A stretch of DNA of 64,000 nt from Metridium senile (GCA_949775045.1 OX459101.1:18247816-18311815); one strand, 5' to 3'. Shown: positions 1-10,637, numbered from the stretch's first letter. Program-made: numbers and translations. Notes: generated by a model from the sequence alone, not told the origin.

Positions 1-620
1 TATCAAAATAAAACATACTGTTCAAAAGCTGTAATGATGTTCTATAAACCGTGTAAATTTGATCACAAAATATGCAGAGAAAACGCTGCACGAGATTTAC
101 AAACATTACAAATTTTCCAAAATTCAGACTGCAAAATTAGGCCGAAAATAGGTCAAACTTTGAACGGATGTCACGTGACCGCTTTAAAATGAAACGACTA
201 AATAATGCCCATATGATTACTTGCTCATGACTACCTTTCACCATGCAAAGTTTCAGGTGGGGTTGTATCGGACCATTTCTGAAATTACTCGAAGCTTACG
301 TGGAACGGCTATTAATAACTGCAACTGCAACAACAACTACAACAACTATAACTGCAATAACTGACAAAAAAGTTGTTAAAGGCGATAGGAAATAGGTCAT
401 TCATTCCCACATCCAAGAATAGCTGGAATGTTTCTGCTTCTTATTCTCGTCAAGAACACGGAGTTTATTGTTGAGATACTATACCTCTGCCTACGGCTTC
501 GGCAGATAACACAGACATCGGTCTTGATAACTTACGATATCATGCTCAACCTCATCCAATTCAATAATTGTTTATTGTGGCATGTGAACGACCTATCGCT
601 ATATTGCCTTTTGCCTTTGG
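1..620 (-). other. Part of intron 14 of gene A, left of the inserted elements
   Basis: No coding region seen. Bases about 330-600 match intron 14 of gene B at about 32100-32290 and 32610-32625: CAA/TAA-rich repeats, then a shared unique stretch beginning at the words 'ggcgata'. This shows that the intron of gene A continues left across the large insertion, and that exons 15-18 of gene A should lie just outside the window. Bases 1-300 look like another dispersed repeat. Confidence 0.6.
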
Positions 621-647
621 ACAGTCAAGCACCAAATCGAAAAATCC

Positions 648-1155
648 TTTAAGAGTGGATGTCCGAGACGGTCAGGTATGACCGGTAATAGGAAAAAATG
701 AAAATCCTTCAAACTTTGCCAGAATGTAGGTCTATATGAACTATTCATTCTGTGTAAGTTTCGTTTCCATCGGATAAATAGTTTAGGAGAACGAGGTCGA
801 TATTGGATTTTCGAGTTCACTTCCGGTTTTTCGAGGTTATTTCACCGTATTCCAAAAATCGCTACTTTTCACCATAAACTGTGTATATTTTATCAAAAAC
901 TGTTGACTTGCACATAGTACAGATGTTTTCTTATAAGGACACAAATTATTTCGGCATTTGGAATAAAAATGAATATTTTTCAGATTTTTCAATTATTTTT
1001 ACATTTTCGAGTAATTTTATAATGGGTAAATCTAACGCAAAATATCTCCCATGTTACATCGATTCACATGTCAACACTATATTTGGATGAAAGAACAATA
1101 GTTACCCTTCAAATATATAAAATAAAATTTTTGGGCAAATCAAAACTGCAGTCGT
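648..1155 (+). repeat. Left long inverted arm
   Basis: It starts at AAGAGTGGATGTCCGAG and runs to GCAGTCGT. It matches 8568-9071 in reverse complement over almost its whole length with few differences. The open frames in it are mirrored in the other arm and are not genes. Confidence 0.85.
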
Positions 1156-1388
1156 ATATGTATAATTCCAAACAGTAACACTTCGGAATCTTTTGAAAGT
1201 TTGGGCTGCCTGTGTCACGCACTCCAGTTGTTATTACACTATTAGTAATTCGTCGTTAGGATATATGTCCGCATCTAATTTGGCTTATATTCTTCAGGAT
1301 AACATGTCTATTCAGGTAAGATATTTCTATTCTCATCTAAATGGTAATCATATCAACTTCAAGTTGTGTTTTAGACTGTGTTTATAAC

Positions 1389-1556
1389 ACTATTCTTAAT
1401 ACTCTAATGAGATGCGAAGATGAAATAATAGAATTATTGTTTATACACGATGGAATACGGATAGAATAGGCCCGTGTGGAATGTAGAGGGGCATTATAAA
1501 TGCGAGAGAACACTCTCCGCTCGTTCAGTTGATTGATCAGCGAGGCGGACCCACTA
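1389..1556 (+). repeat. Split direct repeat A1
   Basis: 168 bp, repeated as A2 at 7961-8128. It contains a TATA box and an initiator-like motif. Confidence 0.88.
1495..1530 (+). promoter_or_regulatory. Predicted TATA/initiator promoter of the Ngaro element
   Basis: TATAAA at 1495-1500 is followed about 30 bases later by TCAGTT at 1525-1530, the usual TATA-to-initiator spacing in animals. Transcription from about 1527 would place the leader exon ATG (1590) some 60 bases downstream. The same motifs occur in A2. Inferred from motifs only. Confidence 0.5.
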
Positions 1557-1589
1557 GACAACTTTGTAGAAAACTCGACCACGCGAGAA

Positions 1590-1730
1590 ATGTCCGACGA
1601 AGAAGTTGGAGAGATACAAGTTCCCGCAGCAGTAGGCGAAGCCGAACCACCAGCTCCGCAAGCTCAAAATGCCATCGAAGCAGCCGCCCAGGGCCAAGCT
1701 CAGCCAGCAGCGGCTCAAGTAGAGCTTGAG
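1590..1730 (+). CDS. Leader exon of the Ngaro reading frames (47 codons)
   Basis: ATG at 1590 opens an acidic, Ala/Gln/Pro-rich frame beginning MSDEEVGEIQ and ending VELE. It stops exactly at a good donor, GAG|GTAAAT (1731), in phase 0. The frame continues at the acceptor TTTTTCTAG|AAA (3081) into the Gag-like exon. The acceptors at 3948 and 6416 are also phase-compatible, so this exon may be shared by all three proteins. An alternative is that it serves Gag only. Confidence 0.7.
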
Positions 1731-3080
1731 GTAAATATATTACATTTTAAAACCAAGTTTTACGGTACAAGTTGACTCGTTAATGTATCTTAGTTTATTA
1801 AGGACTGAATCGAGTAATTTTATTATAAATTTCTACATGAAGCGCTATTCTAAATCAACGGACTATTCAGATGAACAAAGATTATTCTTAACTAAATGTA
1901 TTTGCATATTCCTGATAAGCTTGAGTGCATGCCTTCAACAAGCATCGTGCACGTGGGTAACGCTTAAGATAGTAATTTACTCGTAACTAGAGTTTAGCTT
2001 ATTTTATAATCGGGTTTATAAGCCGGTTTATCTAAAATAAAAGAACAATTCCCGCGTACAGGGAGGCAGACTATTTTAGAATGATTCCTTCGGCGAGTGT
2101 TCGTTGGATGACTATAATAGTATATAAAAGTGATGATTTTCCCGTGTACAGGGAGGCAGACTATTGTAGAATGATTCCTTCGGCGAGTGTTCGTTGGATG
2201 ACTATAATAGTACATAAAAGTAATGATTTTCCCGTGTACAGGGAGGCAGACTATTGTAGAATGATTCCTTCGGCGAGTGTTCGTTGGATGACTATAATAG
2301 TATATAAAAGTGATGATTTTCCCGTGTACAGGGAGGCAGACTATTGTAGAATGATTCCTTCGGCGAGTGTTCGTTGGATGACTATAATAGTATATAAAAG
2401 TAATGATTTTCCCGCGTACAGGGAGGCAGGCTATTGTAGAATGATTCCTTTGGCGAGTGTTCGTTGGATGACTATAATAGTATATAAAAGTGAATGGTTT
2501 TCCCGTGTACAGGGAGGCAGGCTATTGTAGAATGATTCCTTCGGCGAGTGTTCGTTGGATGACTATAATAGTATAGACAAGTGATGATTTTCCCGTGTAC
2601 AGGGAGGCAGGCTATTGTAGATTAATAATTCTTTCGTTTCGGCGGGTGTTCGTTGGATGACTATAATAGTACTTATAAAAGTAATAATTATCCCGCGCAC
2701 AGGGAGGAGACAAGTGTAGAATGATTGCTTCGGTGTGTGTTTTTTGAATGACTAGGATTACATAGTACACGTACAGAATTGAAATATTCCCGCGCACAAG
2801 GAAGCAGATTAAATTATGAATCGTTGGATGACTATAATTGAGTATAGGGAAGTGAAGTATTTCCTATGTTTTCGGGTAGTAAGGACGGAATGTAGTTTGA
2901 CCTGAATAATTAGTGAGTTACATAGTGTAAAGGTACGGGGATATTTATACCTACTGACAACTGAAGTGATGAAAATTTGTTACATACATTTATAAATTGT
3001 AATACTAAAGGATTTATGATATGTAGTTATGCAGCGGATGGCACGGGACTCATAAGTACCTTCATTTGTTGTTTTTCTAG
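1731..3080 (+). other. Predicted intron of the Ngaro gag gene
   Basis: Bounded by GTAAAT and a pyrimidine-rich acceptor ending TTTTTCTAG. It holds a 90-bp tandem array (2051-2810). The intron is inferred because the Gag frame opens immediately after the acceptor TAG and its first internal ATG comes about ten codons later. Confidence 0.65.
2051..2810 (+). repeat. 90-bp tandem array, about 8 copies, each with a TATA-like box
   Basis: The unit starts CCCGYGTACAGGGAGGC and repeats at 2051, 2141, 2231, 2321 and 2411, then at about 2502, 2592, 2691 and 2790 with drift. Early units contain TATATAAAAG or TACATAAAAG. Because 90 is a multiple of 3, both strands show long open frames (149 codons on plus). 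These follow from periodicity and are not called as genes. Confidence 0.9.
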
Positions 3081-3620
3081 AAATTGAAAAAAGAATTACA
3101 AGAATTGATGTCTTCACTCAGAAAGCCTTCGGTAGAGGATGTTGCGAGAAAAATCACAAACTATATTTCGCGCCCTTTATTGGAATTTAATAAATATGAA
3201 GCACTAGAGATGTTGGACACACTACAAGGGGCCGCACATGATAACAAGCATGAAAAAGCCAATTTTTACAAAGTGGCCTACCAGACCGCTCGTGCGAAGA
3301 TCGACATCCCGAAGGAACAATTCCGCCATTTGTTACTACGCTTGGTGGGAGACAAAGACCATGAGAAGGTGTTAGATGTGCTCAGGAAAGTAGAAAAAGA
3401 GTACAATAAGCAGTCCAACAATCGGGCAGAAGCAAGGCCAGCACCATACCGCAGGTATCCTAATAGGATGGCGAATACTTGGCAAGGATCGGCGGACCGT
3501 CGATGCTTCTATTGTGGTAAAGTTGGCCATATAAAGTTCAATTGCGAGCTAAGAAAGAAAGACATGCAGGGAGCGTCAACGTCTACTAATGATGCTATAA
3601 AGGGCAAGGGCGATAATTAG
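3081..3620 (+). CDS. Gag-like protein, second exon
   Basis: 179 codons after the acceptor at 3079-3080, giving about 226 residues with the leader exon. The N-terminal part is helical and Lys/Glu/Leu-rich. A Pro/Arg-rich linker leads to a CCHC zinc knuckle near the C-terminus (CFYCGKVGHIKFNC, C-x2-C-x4-H-x4-C). This is typical of retroelement Gag proteins that bind and package RNA. The frame is closed by TAG exactly at the acceptor, so the exon is read only after splicing or from an internal ATG. Confidence 0.8.
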   Translation, partial: KLKKELQELMSSLRKPSVEDVARKITNYISRPLLEFNKYEALEMLDTLQGAAHDNKHEKANFYKVAYQTARAKIDIPKEQFRHLLLRLVGDKDHEKVLDVLRKVEKEYNKQSNNRAEARPAPYRRYPNRMANTWQGSADRRCFYCGKVGHIKFNCELRKKDMQGASTSTNDAIKGKGDN

Positions 3621-3737
3621 TACTATTGTAAATTACGTTAATAATTACCGGACTGGCAAAGGGTTATGAATATGAAAATAAAAGGATTTGTAGTCGATTA
3701 TGATACATTGTATTTGATCTAACATAACAATAAAAGC

Positions 3738-3781
<44 letters not shown>

Positions 3782-3947
3782 AAAATTGCGTGTTTTATTG
3801 GTGACAGTCACAGAGTTTTAGCAGTATTGAAAAAGGGTATCTAAAATAACCCCCCCGGTTTAACTGGGTCAATGCTGTCATTTCGCTGCTGACTGTGCGG
3901 GATTTTCCTTTTCTTTTTTCCATTTTAATGCCTTTTCCTTATCCTAG
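3621..3947 (+). other. Ngaro spacer with (CAA)n and a strong splice acceptor
   Basis: A (CAA)n run lies at about 3733-3782. Bases 3900-3947 form a long pyrimidine-rich tract ending CCTTATCCTAG, a textbook 3' splice site placed exactly where the RT frame opens. Confidence 0.6.
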
Positions 3948-4701
3948 GGTGTGCAATTCCCTCAATGGGAAAAGAATGTTAAATTTGATAGACGTCTAAT
4001 GGGAGAAGAACAAGAAAAGAATGTGATAAGTTGGGTGGATTATCAGGGAAATCCCGTTACAGTCGCAGATGAAATGACAGCAAATGATGAGATAGATAGG
4101 AGGGTCATATTAGTACAAAAGGGAGAAGCTGGTGGTAGAGTAACAAATTTATGCTTCCGGGATCCAAAATGTTTTAAAGCGGGGGAGTTACATGCACATG
4201 AAACACAATGGGAAGCGTTAGCACAAAAGTGTTCTGGGGCGAGCCAGGATGAAGTCCTTGAATGGATCAGAAACAAGGTATCTGTCTGGTCGTTCTTCCG
4301 ACGTTTTAAAGGTACTTTTAAGGGTATAGATTATGATTCTGATCGCCCGCCAACAAGGATATTCAAGAATAACGCATCGTGTAAGCCATTTACAGAATAC
4401 ATACAGTCTACGCTTCTTGACCGGATGAAAACAGGAGCAATATCTTTACTTGGGAGGGTAGGAGAGGTAGAAGCGCCACATATTGTCCTCCCACTGACAG
4501 TCGAACCATCGAAACCACGTCTCTGCCTAGACGCGAGATACGTCAATTTATGGATGCAAGACAAGCCGTTCACGTTGGACAAACTAAGCGACGTACCTCG
4601 CTACGTGGACAAGGATTCGTTTCAGACGGTGTTGGACGACAAATCCGGATACGATCATATAATGCTAACAGACGACAGCCGTACTTTCTTTGGTATGCAG
4701 T

Positions 4702-4738
<37 letters not shown>

Positions 4739-6232
4739 TGGTATTTCTCCTATAATACTATCCCATTTGGGTGGAAAATCTCCCCGTACATATATAATAC
4801 GACTGGATTGATGGCCACTAATTATTTTCGATCAATTGGTGTTCCTTGTTCACTTTATATCGATGACAGGCATAATGGACAATTACAAGTTCCATTTGAT
4901 ACAGGGGTATATGCGACCATGCCGAATCATGAGGATCGTATGCGGTCTGCAGCCGAGTCAGCCTTATTCTTGGTGGCGTTTTACCTAATACAGCTTGGTT
5001 ATTTCCTGGGTCTTGCGAAGTCTATACTAATACCTCAAAGAAAAGTACCGTTCCTCGGTTTTCTGGTAGACTCTCAGGAACAATGTTTTCGTTTGATACC
5101 TGAAAAACGACGTAAATTTATATTACTGGTTAAAACCGTCCTTACAGCACATACCGTGAACGTCAAAACTCTTCAGCGTCTTGTGGGGAAATGTGTATCG
5201 CTCGCTCTCGCAGTCCCGGCAGCAAAACTCTTTACAAGAGAGATGAATAGAGCTATCTCAAAAGGTCTTCGATCATGCAAGCCCCTTCGTTTGGAAGGCA
5301 AACTAAAGGAGGAAATTCAATATTGGCTATTTCTAGAAACATGGGACGCACCTTTCCCATGGAAGAACGAACGACACATCCAAGTCAGGGTAGCGACGGA
5401 TGCCTCATCATATGGTTGGGGTGCAAATATCCTTTCTCCTGTACAGAAAGAGATATCAGATTATTGGTCTGCAGAAGAAAAAGGGTGGGATATTGCCATT
5501 AAGGAGGCCATAGCAATCGATAAGCTGTTATGTTCATGTGAAGATGTTTTACGAAATGCCAGGGTAGACGCGATGGTGGACAGTCAGGTTGTAATAAACG
5601 CATGGAATAACCAAGGAGGTAGGAGTGCACCCTTAAACACAGCTCTCAAGAAGCTTTTCCACACCACTGTGAGGTTGAACGTGTTACTCCAGCTGCTTTA
5701 CGTCCCAAGCAGTGCTAATCCAGCCGACTTTCCATCTCGCCGAATTTCGATGCTTGACAGTCGGCTAGCATATAACACGTGGCGATATGTGGAGAACATC
5801 TTTGGGGAGAAAGAGGGACATACATGTGATTTGATGTCATTGGATTCCAATGTGATGAAGAACAGATCCGGCCAAGACCTCCCCCATTTTACTCCTTGGC
5901 CGTCTCCAGGTTCGTCTGGCGTTAATGTTTTTGCTCAAAATCTAGCCCAGCGTGGTAGTATTTTGAAACGACCTTATGTGTTTCCGCCTCTGGCTCTGGT
6001 CGGGCCAGTGTTGTATCTCCTTCAGGAATATTCACTAAGTTGCACAGTGGTAGTTTTGGATGTTTATCCCAGGAAGTTTTGGTGGCCCTTATTATGGTGC
6101 AAATCAACTAAGAAACATAAACTTGCCGCAAAAGGTGATGAGAAAGCTATTCTCGCTCCCTCCAAGAACGGTTGGGTCCCGCAAAAATCCCTACAAGGAG
6201 ATCTTTGGGCGTTTGCTTTTAAACCATTATAA
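3948..6232 (+). pseudogene. Ngaro reverse transcriptase/RNase H, frame broken at a poly-G run
   Basis: The frame opens at GGT 3948, directly after the acceptor TAG, with no ATG until codon 15. The RT palm begins before the break (LDDKSGYDHI, catalytic Asp). After the break come the template-grip region (PFGWKISPYIY) and the catalytic motif YIDD. RNase H follows with its acidic residues: ATDASSYGWG, IKEAIAI, VDSQVV and NPADFPSR. This is the DIRS/Ngaro RT-RH order. The run of G at 4702-4737 shifts the frame: 32 nt lie between the flanking codons instead of a multiple of three. Either this copy is dead at this site, or the run length is wrong in the assembly or variable. Confidence 0.85.
4702..4737 (+). 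repeat. Run of 36 G inside the RT catalytic region
   Basis: It replaces what should be a few Gly codons between QW and WYF in the RT palm. No other change surrounds it. Confidence 0.9.
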
Positions 6233-6415
6233 TTCAGAACCCGATTTGGTATATATGTATGTAGACAGTGTAGGACAATCGTCGGGTAATCAGAGAATAA
6301 CGAAGACAATAACAATATTTTTGCATATCATTGTATATTTATGATAAATAATTACTAGTGTGTAACAACATAAGAATAAAGAAAATAACTTGTTATTTAA
6401 TACGTTGTATTGTAG
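6233..6415 (+). other. Spacer before the recombinase frame
   Basis: AT-rich. It ends in TATTGTAG, a plausible 3' splice site that puts GAC CTT CCC ATG in phase 0. Confidence 0.5.
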
Positions 6416-7759
6416 GACCTTCCCATGGTGGCAAAATTATTTACCCCTTCAGTACGATGCCCAAAATGTAGCCACGCAAATGACGTGGACTTTCGTTTTT
6501 GCCAGCGCTGTGGATATAAGAGAAAGGTGATATCTTGGCAAAGGGTGGATCACGTAGATATAGATTTGGATGTCATCGATGAGCGGCTACAGCAACTTTT
6601 GAATTACGATCGCGCCACCAGCTATGCGAAACAAAAGGATTCATTACAAAAAGAGCTTGAAGAGTTTGTAGCGGCTTTGCAAGGAAACGTAACCCTTGCT
6701 ACTTTAACCCCACGGGACATATGCCGTTTCTTAATCTATAAGGACCGCAATGGTAGAACGCAAGTACACATAAATAGTTGTCAATTTATTGGAGATAAAG
6801 GAAAACACCCTTGTGGTTGTCCAATGCGCCTATCTTATAAGACTGTGGATTCATATATCGGCAAACTGAGGGCAATTTTCCATACGATGGGTCGAGATGG
6901 AGAATGGGATAAGAGATTAGGGCTAGGGAATCCAGCAGCGGACAAATGCGTTAAAGACTATCTTCGTTTAGTTACTGCGGAACAGCTCCAGGCTAGAGTT
7001 ACACCGAAGCAAGCAACGCCTTTCTTTGTCGACAAGCTTACGCAATTGTCACTACATTTACAACGTAAATTGGAGAAGGTGAATAAACCCATAGAGCGAT
7101 TTATAACTGCACGTGATCAGGCTTACTTCAAGACAGCTTTCTTTAGTGGGGACCGACCAGGGGATCTGGGTCGAGTGAAAGTCCCGGAAATCTTACGCTT
7201 CCCAAACGATGATGGGTTACTATTCAACCACATATGGGGTAAAACATTACGAGACGGAGATCAGAATGTTTTCGGAATTAGAAGAAACCCTCAAACTGCT
7301 ATCTGCCCTATAAGGGCTATTGAACAATATATAGATATTGCCAGGCAAATGTGCGTTGATCTTACCCGGGGCTATCTGTTCCGGCCGACAACGTCAGCGC
7401 AGGGCATTGTAGACGCTCCGCTGACATCATCAACAGCTGAAGCTCGATTAAAGGGATACCTCGATGAGATGGGTATAAATGAAGGTGAAACACTACATGG
7501 CTTTAGATCTGGATGCGCCATCACCTTAGCTCTGACAGGTGCAGATCTCTCCGAAATCATGGATCATGTTGGGTGGAATCGTCGCCACACTGCATTGTAT
7601 TATTTACAGTTAGCTAAGGTGTTAAACCCATCGGGTGCGTCGGGCAAGCTAGCGTCAAGTGGAACAGTAGATACTATCCAACCATGGCAAGACATTAATG
7701 AACTGAAACGTTTTGTGAGCGCTTTCCCAATGGAAACCACGAATAAAAGGAAAAAATGA
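6416..7759 (+). CDS. Ngaro tyrosine recombinase
   Basis: 444 codons from ATG 6425, or three more if spliced at 6416. The N-terminus has a four-cysteine zinc ribbon (CPKCSHAND...CQRCGYKRK). A helical SAM-like core follows, then a tyrosine recombinase catalytic domain. Catalytic signs are Arg in SGDRPGDL, HGFR, the GW that follows DHV, and the final Tyr in ALYYLQ. The enzyme would integrate the circular cDNA at a short core sequence, in place of an integrase. The frame is intact. It is in phase with the 1730 donor, which would give a leader-recombinase fusion; translation from its own ATG is equally possible. Confidence 0.88.
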   Translation, partial: DLPMVAKLFTPSVRCPKCSHANDVDFRFCQRCGYKRKVISWQRVDHVDIDLDVIDERLQQLLNYDRATSYAKQKDSLQKELEEFVAALQGNVTLATLTPRDICRFLIYKDRNGRTQVHINSCQFIGDKGKHPCGCPMRLSYKTVDSYIGKLRAIFHTMGRDGEWDKRLGLGNPAADKCVKDYLRLVTAEQLQARVTPKQATPFFVDKLTQLSLHLQRKLEKVNKPIERFITARDQAYFKTAFFSGDRPGDLGRVKVPEILRFPNDDGLLFNHIWGKTLRDGDQNVFGIRRNPQTAICPIRAIEQYIDIARQMCVDLTRGYLFRPTTSAQGIVDAPLTSSTAEARLKGYLDEMGINEGETLHGFRSGCAITLALTGADLSEIMDHVGWNRRHTALYYLQLAKVLNPSGASGKLASSGTVDTIQPWQDINELKRFVSAFPMETTNKRKK

Positions 7760-7894
7760 GACAGCCCAGGAGAGTTATAGCTTTGGGTTTTTTAAAGGAT
7801 AGGGGATATGAGGATTGGGGTATTCTGGTATGAGATGATATCAGTGTAAAATGTGGTATAATTACAAATAATGCATAGATAGACCTAGGTAGCG

Positions 7895-7963
7895 TGATTC
7901 AATATTTTTACCCATTCCTTATTTCAACTGAACATGAAGGAGAGTGTTATGAAATAGATTACT
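7895..7963 (+). repeat. Split direct repeat B1
   Basis: 69 bp, repeated at 8219-8287. It ends in ACT, shared with the start of A2. Confidence 0.88.
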
Positions 7964-8128
7964 ATTCTTAATACTCTAATGAGATGCGAAGATGAAATAA
8001 TAGAATTATTGTTTATACACGATGGAATACGGATAGAATAGGCCCGTGTGGAATGTAGAGGGGCATTATAAATGCGAGAGAACACTCTCCGCTCGTTCAG
8101 TTGATTGATCAGCGAGGCGGACCCACTA
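7961..8128 (+). repeat. Split direct repeat A2
   Basis: Copy of 1389-1556, including the TATA/initiator pair. Confidence 0.88.
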
Positions 8129-8183
8129 AAAACGACCCACCCTCCCACCCCGACATGTCTCGCGTGGTCGTGTGGACCCGCCA

Positions 8184-8214
8184 CCAAAGGCAAATTGCTA
8201 TAGTTTGCCTTTGG
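8184..8214 (+). other. Perfect 11-bp hairpin between A2 and B2
   Basis: CCAAAGGCAAA, a 9-base loop, then TTTGCCTTTGG. It sits in the about 90-bp region between the inner repeats. It could help circle junction formation or RNA end formation. Confidence 0.6.
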
Positions 8215-8218
8215 CCGC

Positions 8219-8287
8219 TGATTCAATATTTTTACCCATTCCTTATTTCAACTGAACATGAAGGAGAGTGTTATGAAATAGATTACT
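8219..8287 (+). repeat. Split direct repeat B2 and right end of the Ngaro element
   Basis: Copy of 7895-7963. The element ends with ACT at 8285-8287. Confidence 0.88.
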
Positions 8288-8567
8288 TTTAAACCCTAAC
8301 TGTCACGGCAGGATAGCGTTTCGATTTGTCACAGTTGACCCGGTTCACACAGATTAAGCTTCACTCAGATGTTTTGTCTCCAAACCCGTGCCTTAAAACA
8401 TCTTAACAGACCTCAATATATTACTGATTTTGGTTTGAGCATGTTGAATAAAAGAAATATATCGTTTTTACAAGTGGATGAATTTTAATTTCATAACATA
8501 AGTTTTGGGTTGTTTACGAACTTGCGCGTTTTTGTCGCTAAGTAGCTGTTACACTTCGTCTTGTCAC

Positions 8568-9071
8568 GACTGCAGTTTTGATTTGCCCAAAAATTTTATT
8601 TTATATATTTGAAGGGTAACTATTGTTCTTTCATCCAAATATAGTTTTGACATGTGAATCGATGTAACATGGGAGATATTTTGCGTTAGATTTACCCATT
8701 ATAAAACTACTCGAAAATGTAAAAATAATTGAAAAATCTGAAAAATATTCATTTTTATTCCAAATGCCGAAATAATTTGTGTCCTTATAAGAAAACATCT
8801 GTACTATGTGCAAGTCAACAGTTTTTGATAAAATATACACAGTTTATGGTGAAAAGTAGCGATTTTTGGAATACGGTGAAAAAACCTCGAAAAACCGGAA
8901 GTGAACTCGAAAATCCAATATCGACCTCGTTCTCCTAAACTATTTATCCGATGGAAACGAAACTTACACAGAATGAATAGTTCATATAGACCTACATTCT
9001 GGCAAAGTTTGAAGGATTTTCATTTTTTCCTATTACCGGTCATACCTGACCGTCTCGGACATCCACTCTTA
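8568..9071 (-). repeat. Right long inverted arm
   Basis: Reverse complement of 648-1155. It ends next to the TTA that flanks the small hairpin element at 9072-9235. Confidence 0.85.
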
Positions 9072-9235
9072 AGCTTGGTTCACACTGCGTCATAATCGTA
9101 ATCACAATCATAAGCAAAACAAAAGAAATTAGAAAAGGAAACACTTTGGTCTTTTTCTTGTAATTCCCCAGTGGATAATAAATCTTTTGTTTTCTTGTTT
9201 ATAATTATGATTATGACGCTCGTGTGAACCAGGCT
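9072..9235. mobile_element. Hairpin MITE with TTA target duplication
   Basis: The ends AGCTTGGTTCACAC and GTGTGAACCAGGCT are inverted, with further inverted ATAATC-rich sequence. TTA flanks both sides (9069-9071 and 9236-9238). Three-base TWA duplications are typical of PIF/Harbinger elements. No coding capacity. Confidence 0.7.
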
Positions 9236-9377
9236 TTAGGGTTTAAAAAAAAACCAATAGAGTGTTTCCAAACATGTATTATAGGGCCAACCAAAACACA
9301 GATTTCGACTGGTGCTGTATTACTGTTTGCCTTTAGTGATGACAACCTTTTTAAACTAGGTGTATACAAATACTTAC

Positions 9378-10590
9378 AGTAGAGCAAGAAAAAGTTGTTT
9401 CAGTACTTTAAGTAATGCTTCTCTGCCAAGCAGCATGTCAATGAGTTGGCATACCCAAATCGGTAACAATAGGACAAATATGGCGATGGACACGACAAGA
9501 TAACCTATTAAAAACAAAGCTGATGAATAGATATGATATAGCTAATCAGTCAATGAGTCATTCGGGTTTCACCGTCTATGAATAGATGAGATGAGATGAG
9601 ATGAGATGAGATGAGATGAGATGAGATGAGAGGTGAGGTGAGATGCGCACTGGGCTGTTTATGGCTACATTTACACGGTACCGGACGAATATTTGACCGG
9701 TCAAACTGTTTACACGGTACCGGTCAACTTTTTTTTTACCGGTCAACAGGTCGAATATTTCACCGGTTAGGCGTCCAAATTATTGCACATTTAGTGCGGT
9801 CCCGTGTGAACGGAACCCGTAAGCGAATGTTTTTTTAAACGGTCAAACATTCGTCCGGTACTGTGTAAACGTAGCCCAAGACTATCTTTTTTAAGCTGAA
9901 TATTTGAGCTGATTATCTAAGGCTCTTGCAGCTGACGTTCAAATCCCAATGTGCCACTAAGTTATGCGGTGTAATAAATTAAGCTGCGATTTGTAATAAC
10001 TCTAATTAAGTAATCCTACTCCCTTTGTTCTCGGTAATAAATCGGCTTAAGTCAGACAAGTGAAATGACTCTTTTGTCCACCGTTCATCAGACGTTCAAT
10101 CAACCAATCAGAACACTATTAATGTCGATAATTTATTCGATGTATGCCAATTTTGAATAATTTGTGGGCCGTAAGTAAATGTCCAAAAAGACAATAGAAT
10201 TATGTGCGATGGTCAGTCAGTCAGTCAGTCAGTCAGTCAGTCAGTCAGTCAGTCAGTCAGTCAGTCAGTCAGTCAGTCAGTCAGTCAGTCAGTCGATAAA
10301 TGTTGTATATACATGTGTTAACTTAATAGGAAGAGTTTGCTTACCAATTGCAGTAAAGCCAATTTGATATCCACAAAAACGGAGACATTTACCCTATGCA
10401 ATTTAAACAAGAGAGTATAAACTCATCCCGACCATCATCATTATCTTCATATCCATCTCCATCATAATCAATCACCATCACCATCATAATCATGATCATG
10501 ATCATCATTGCCATCATCATCATCGATATCACCACCATCATCATCATCATCTCCAACGCCATCATCGCTATCATCATCATCATCATCATC

Positions 10591-10637
<47 letters not shown>

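Larger units (their letters stand above)
1389..8287 (+). mobile_element. Ngaro-type (DIRS order) tyrosine-recombinase retrotransposon, near full length
   Basis: The layout is the split direct repeat plan known for Ngaro elements: A1 (1389-1556), coding region, B1 (7895-7963), A2 (7961-8128), B2 (8219-8287). The B1/A2 junction and both outer ends share the trinucleotide ACT, as expected for a recombinase-made circle inserting at a short core. Coding order is a Gag-like protein with a zinc knuckle, reverse transcriptase/RNase H, then tyrosine recombinase. I saw no methyltransferase or hydrolase domain, which favours Ngaro over DIRS1. The A and B repeats look near identical, suggesting recent insertion. 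The only clear lesion is a poly-G run in the RT. Confidence 0.88.
621..9326. mobile_element. Terminal-inverted-repeat element hosting an Ngaro insertion
   Basis: The ends read ACAGT(C/A)A at 621 and its inverse ending at 9326, with similar subterminal bases (AGCACCA, TCGAAA). Direct repeats of about TTGCCTTTRG flank both ends. Gene B has the uninterrupted sequence near 32620-32632, so this is an insertion in intron 14 of gene A. Inside, two inverted arms of about 505 bp (648-1155 and 8568-9071) enclose unique spacers (1156-1388 and 8288-8567), and the Ngaro element lies between those. No transposase was seen, so it would be non-autonomous. The exact ends and superfamily are uncertain. Confidence 0.5.

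Noticed and set aside
2081..2530. 149-codon frame of 30-residue repeats
   Set aside because: The 90-bp unit is a multiple of three and simply lacks stops in that frame, on both strands. It lies in a predicted intron and the frame dies when unit length drifts.
10179..10367. 62-codon frame of SQSV repeats
   Set aside because: Reading of the (CAGT)n microsatellite.
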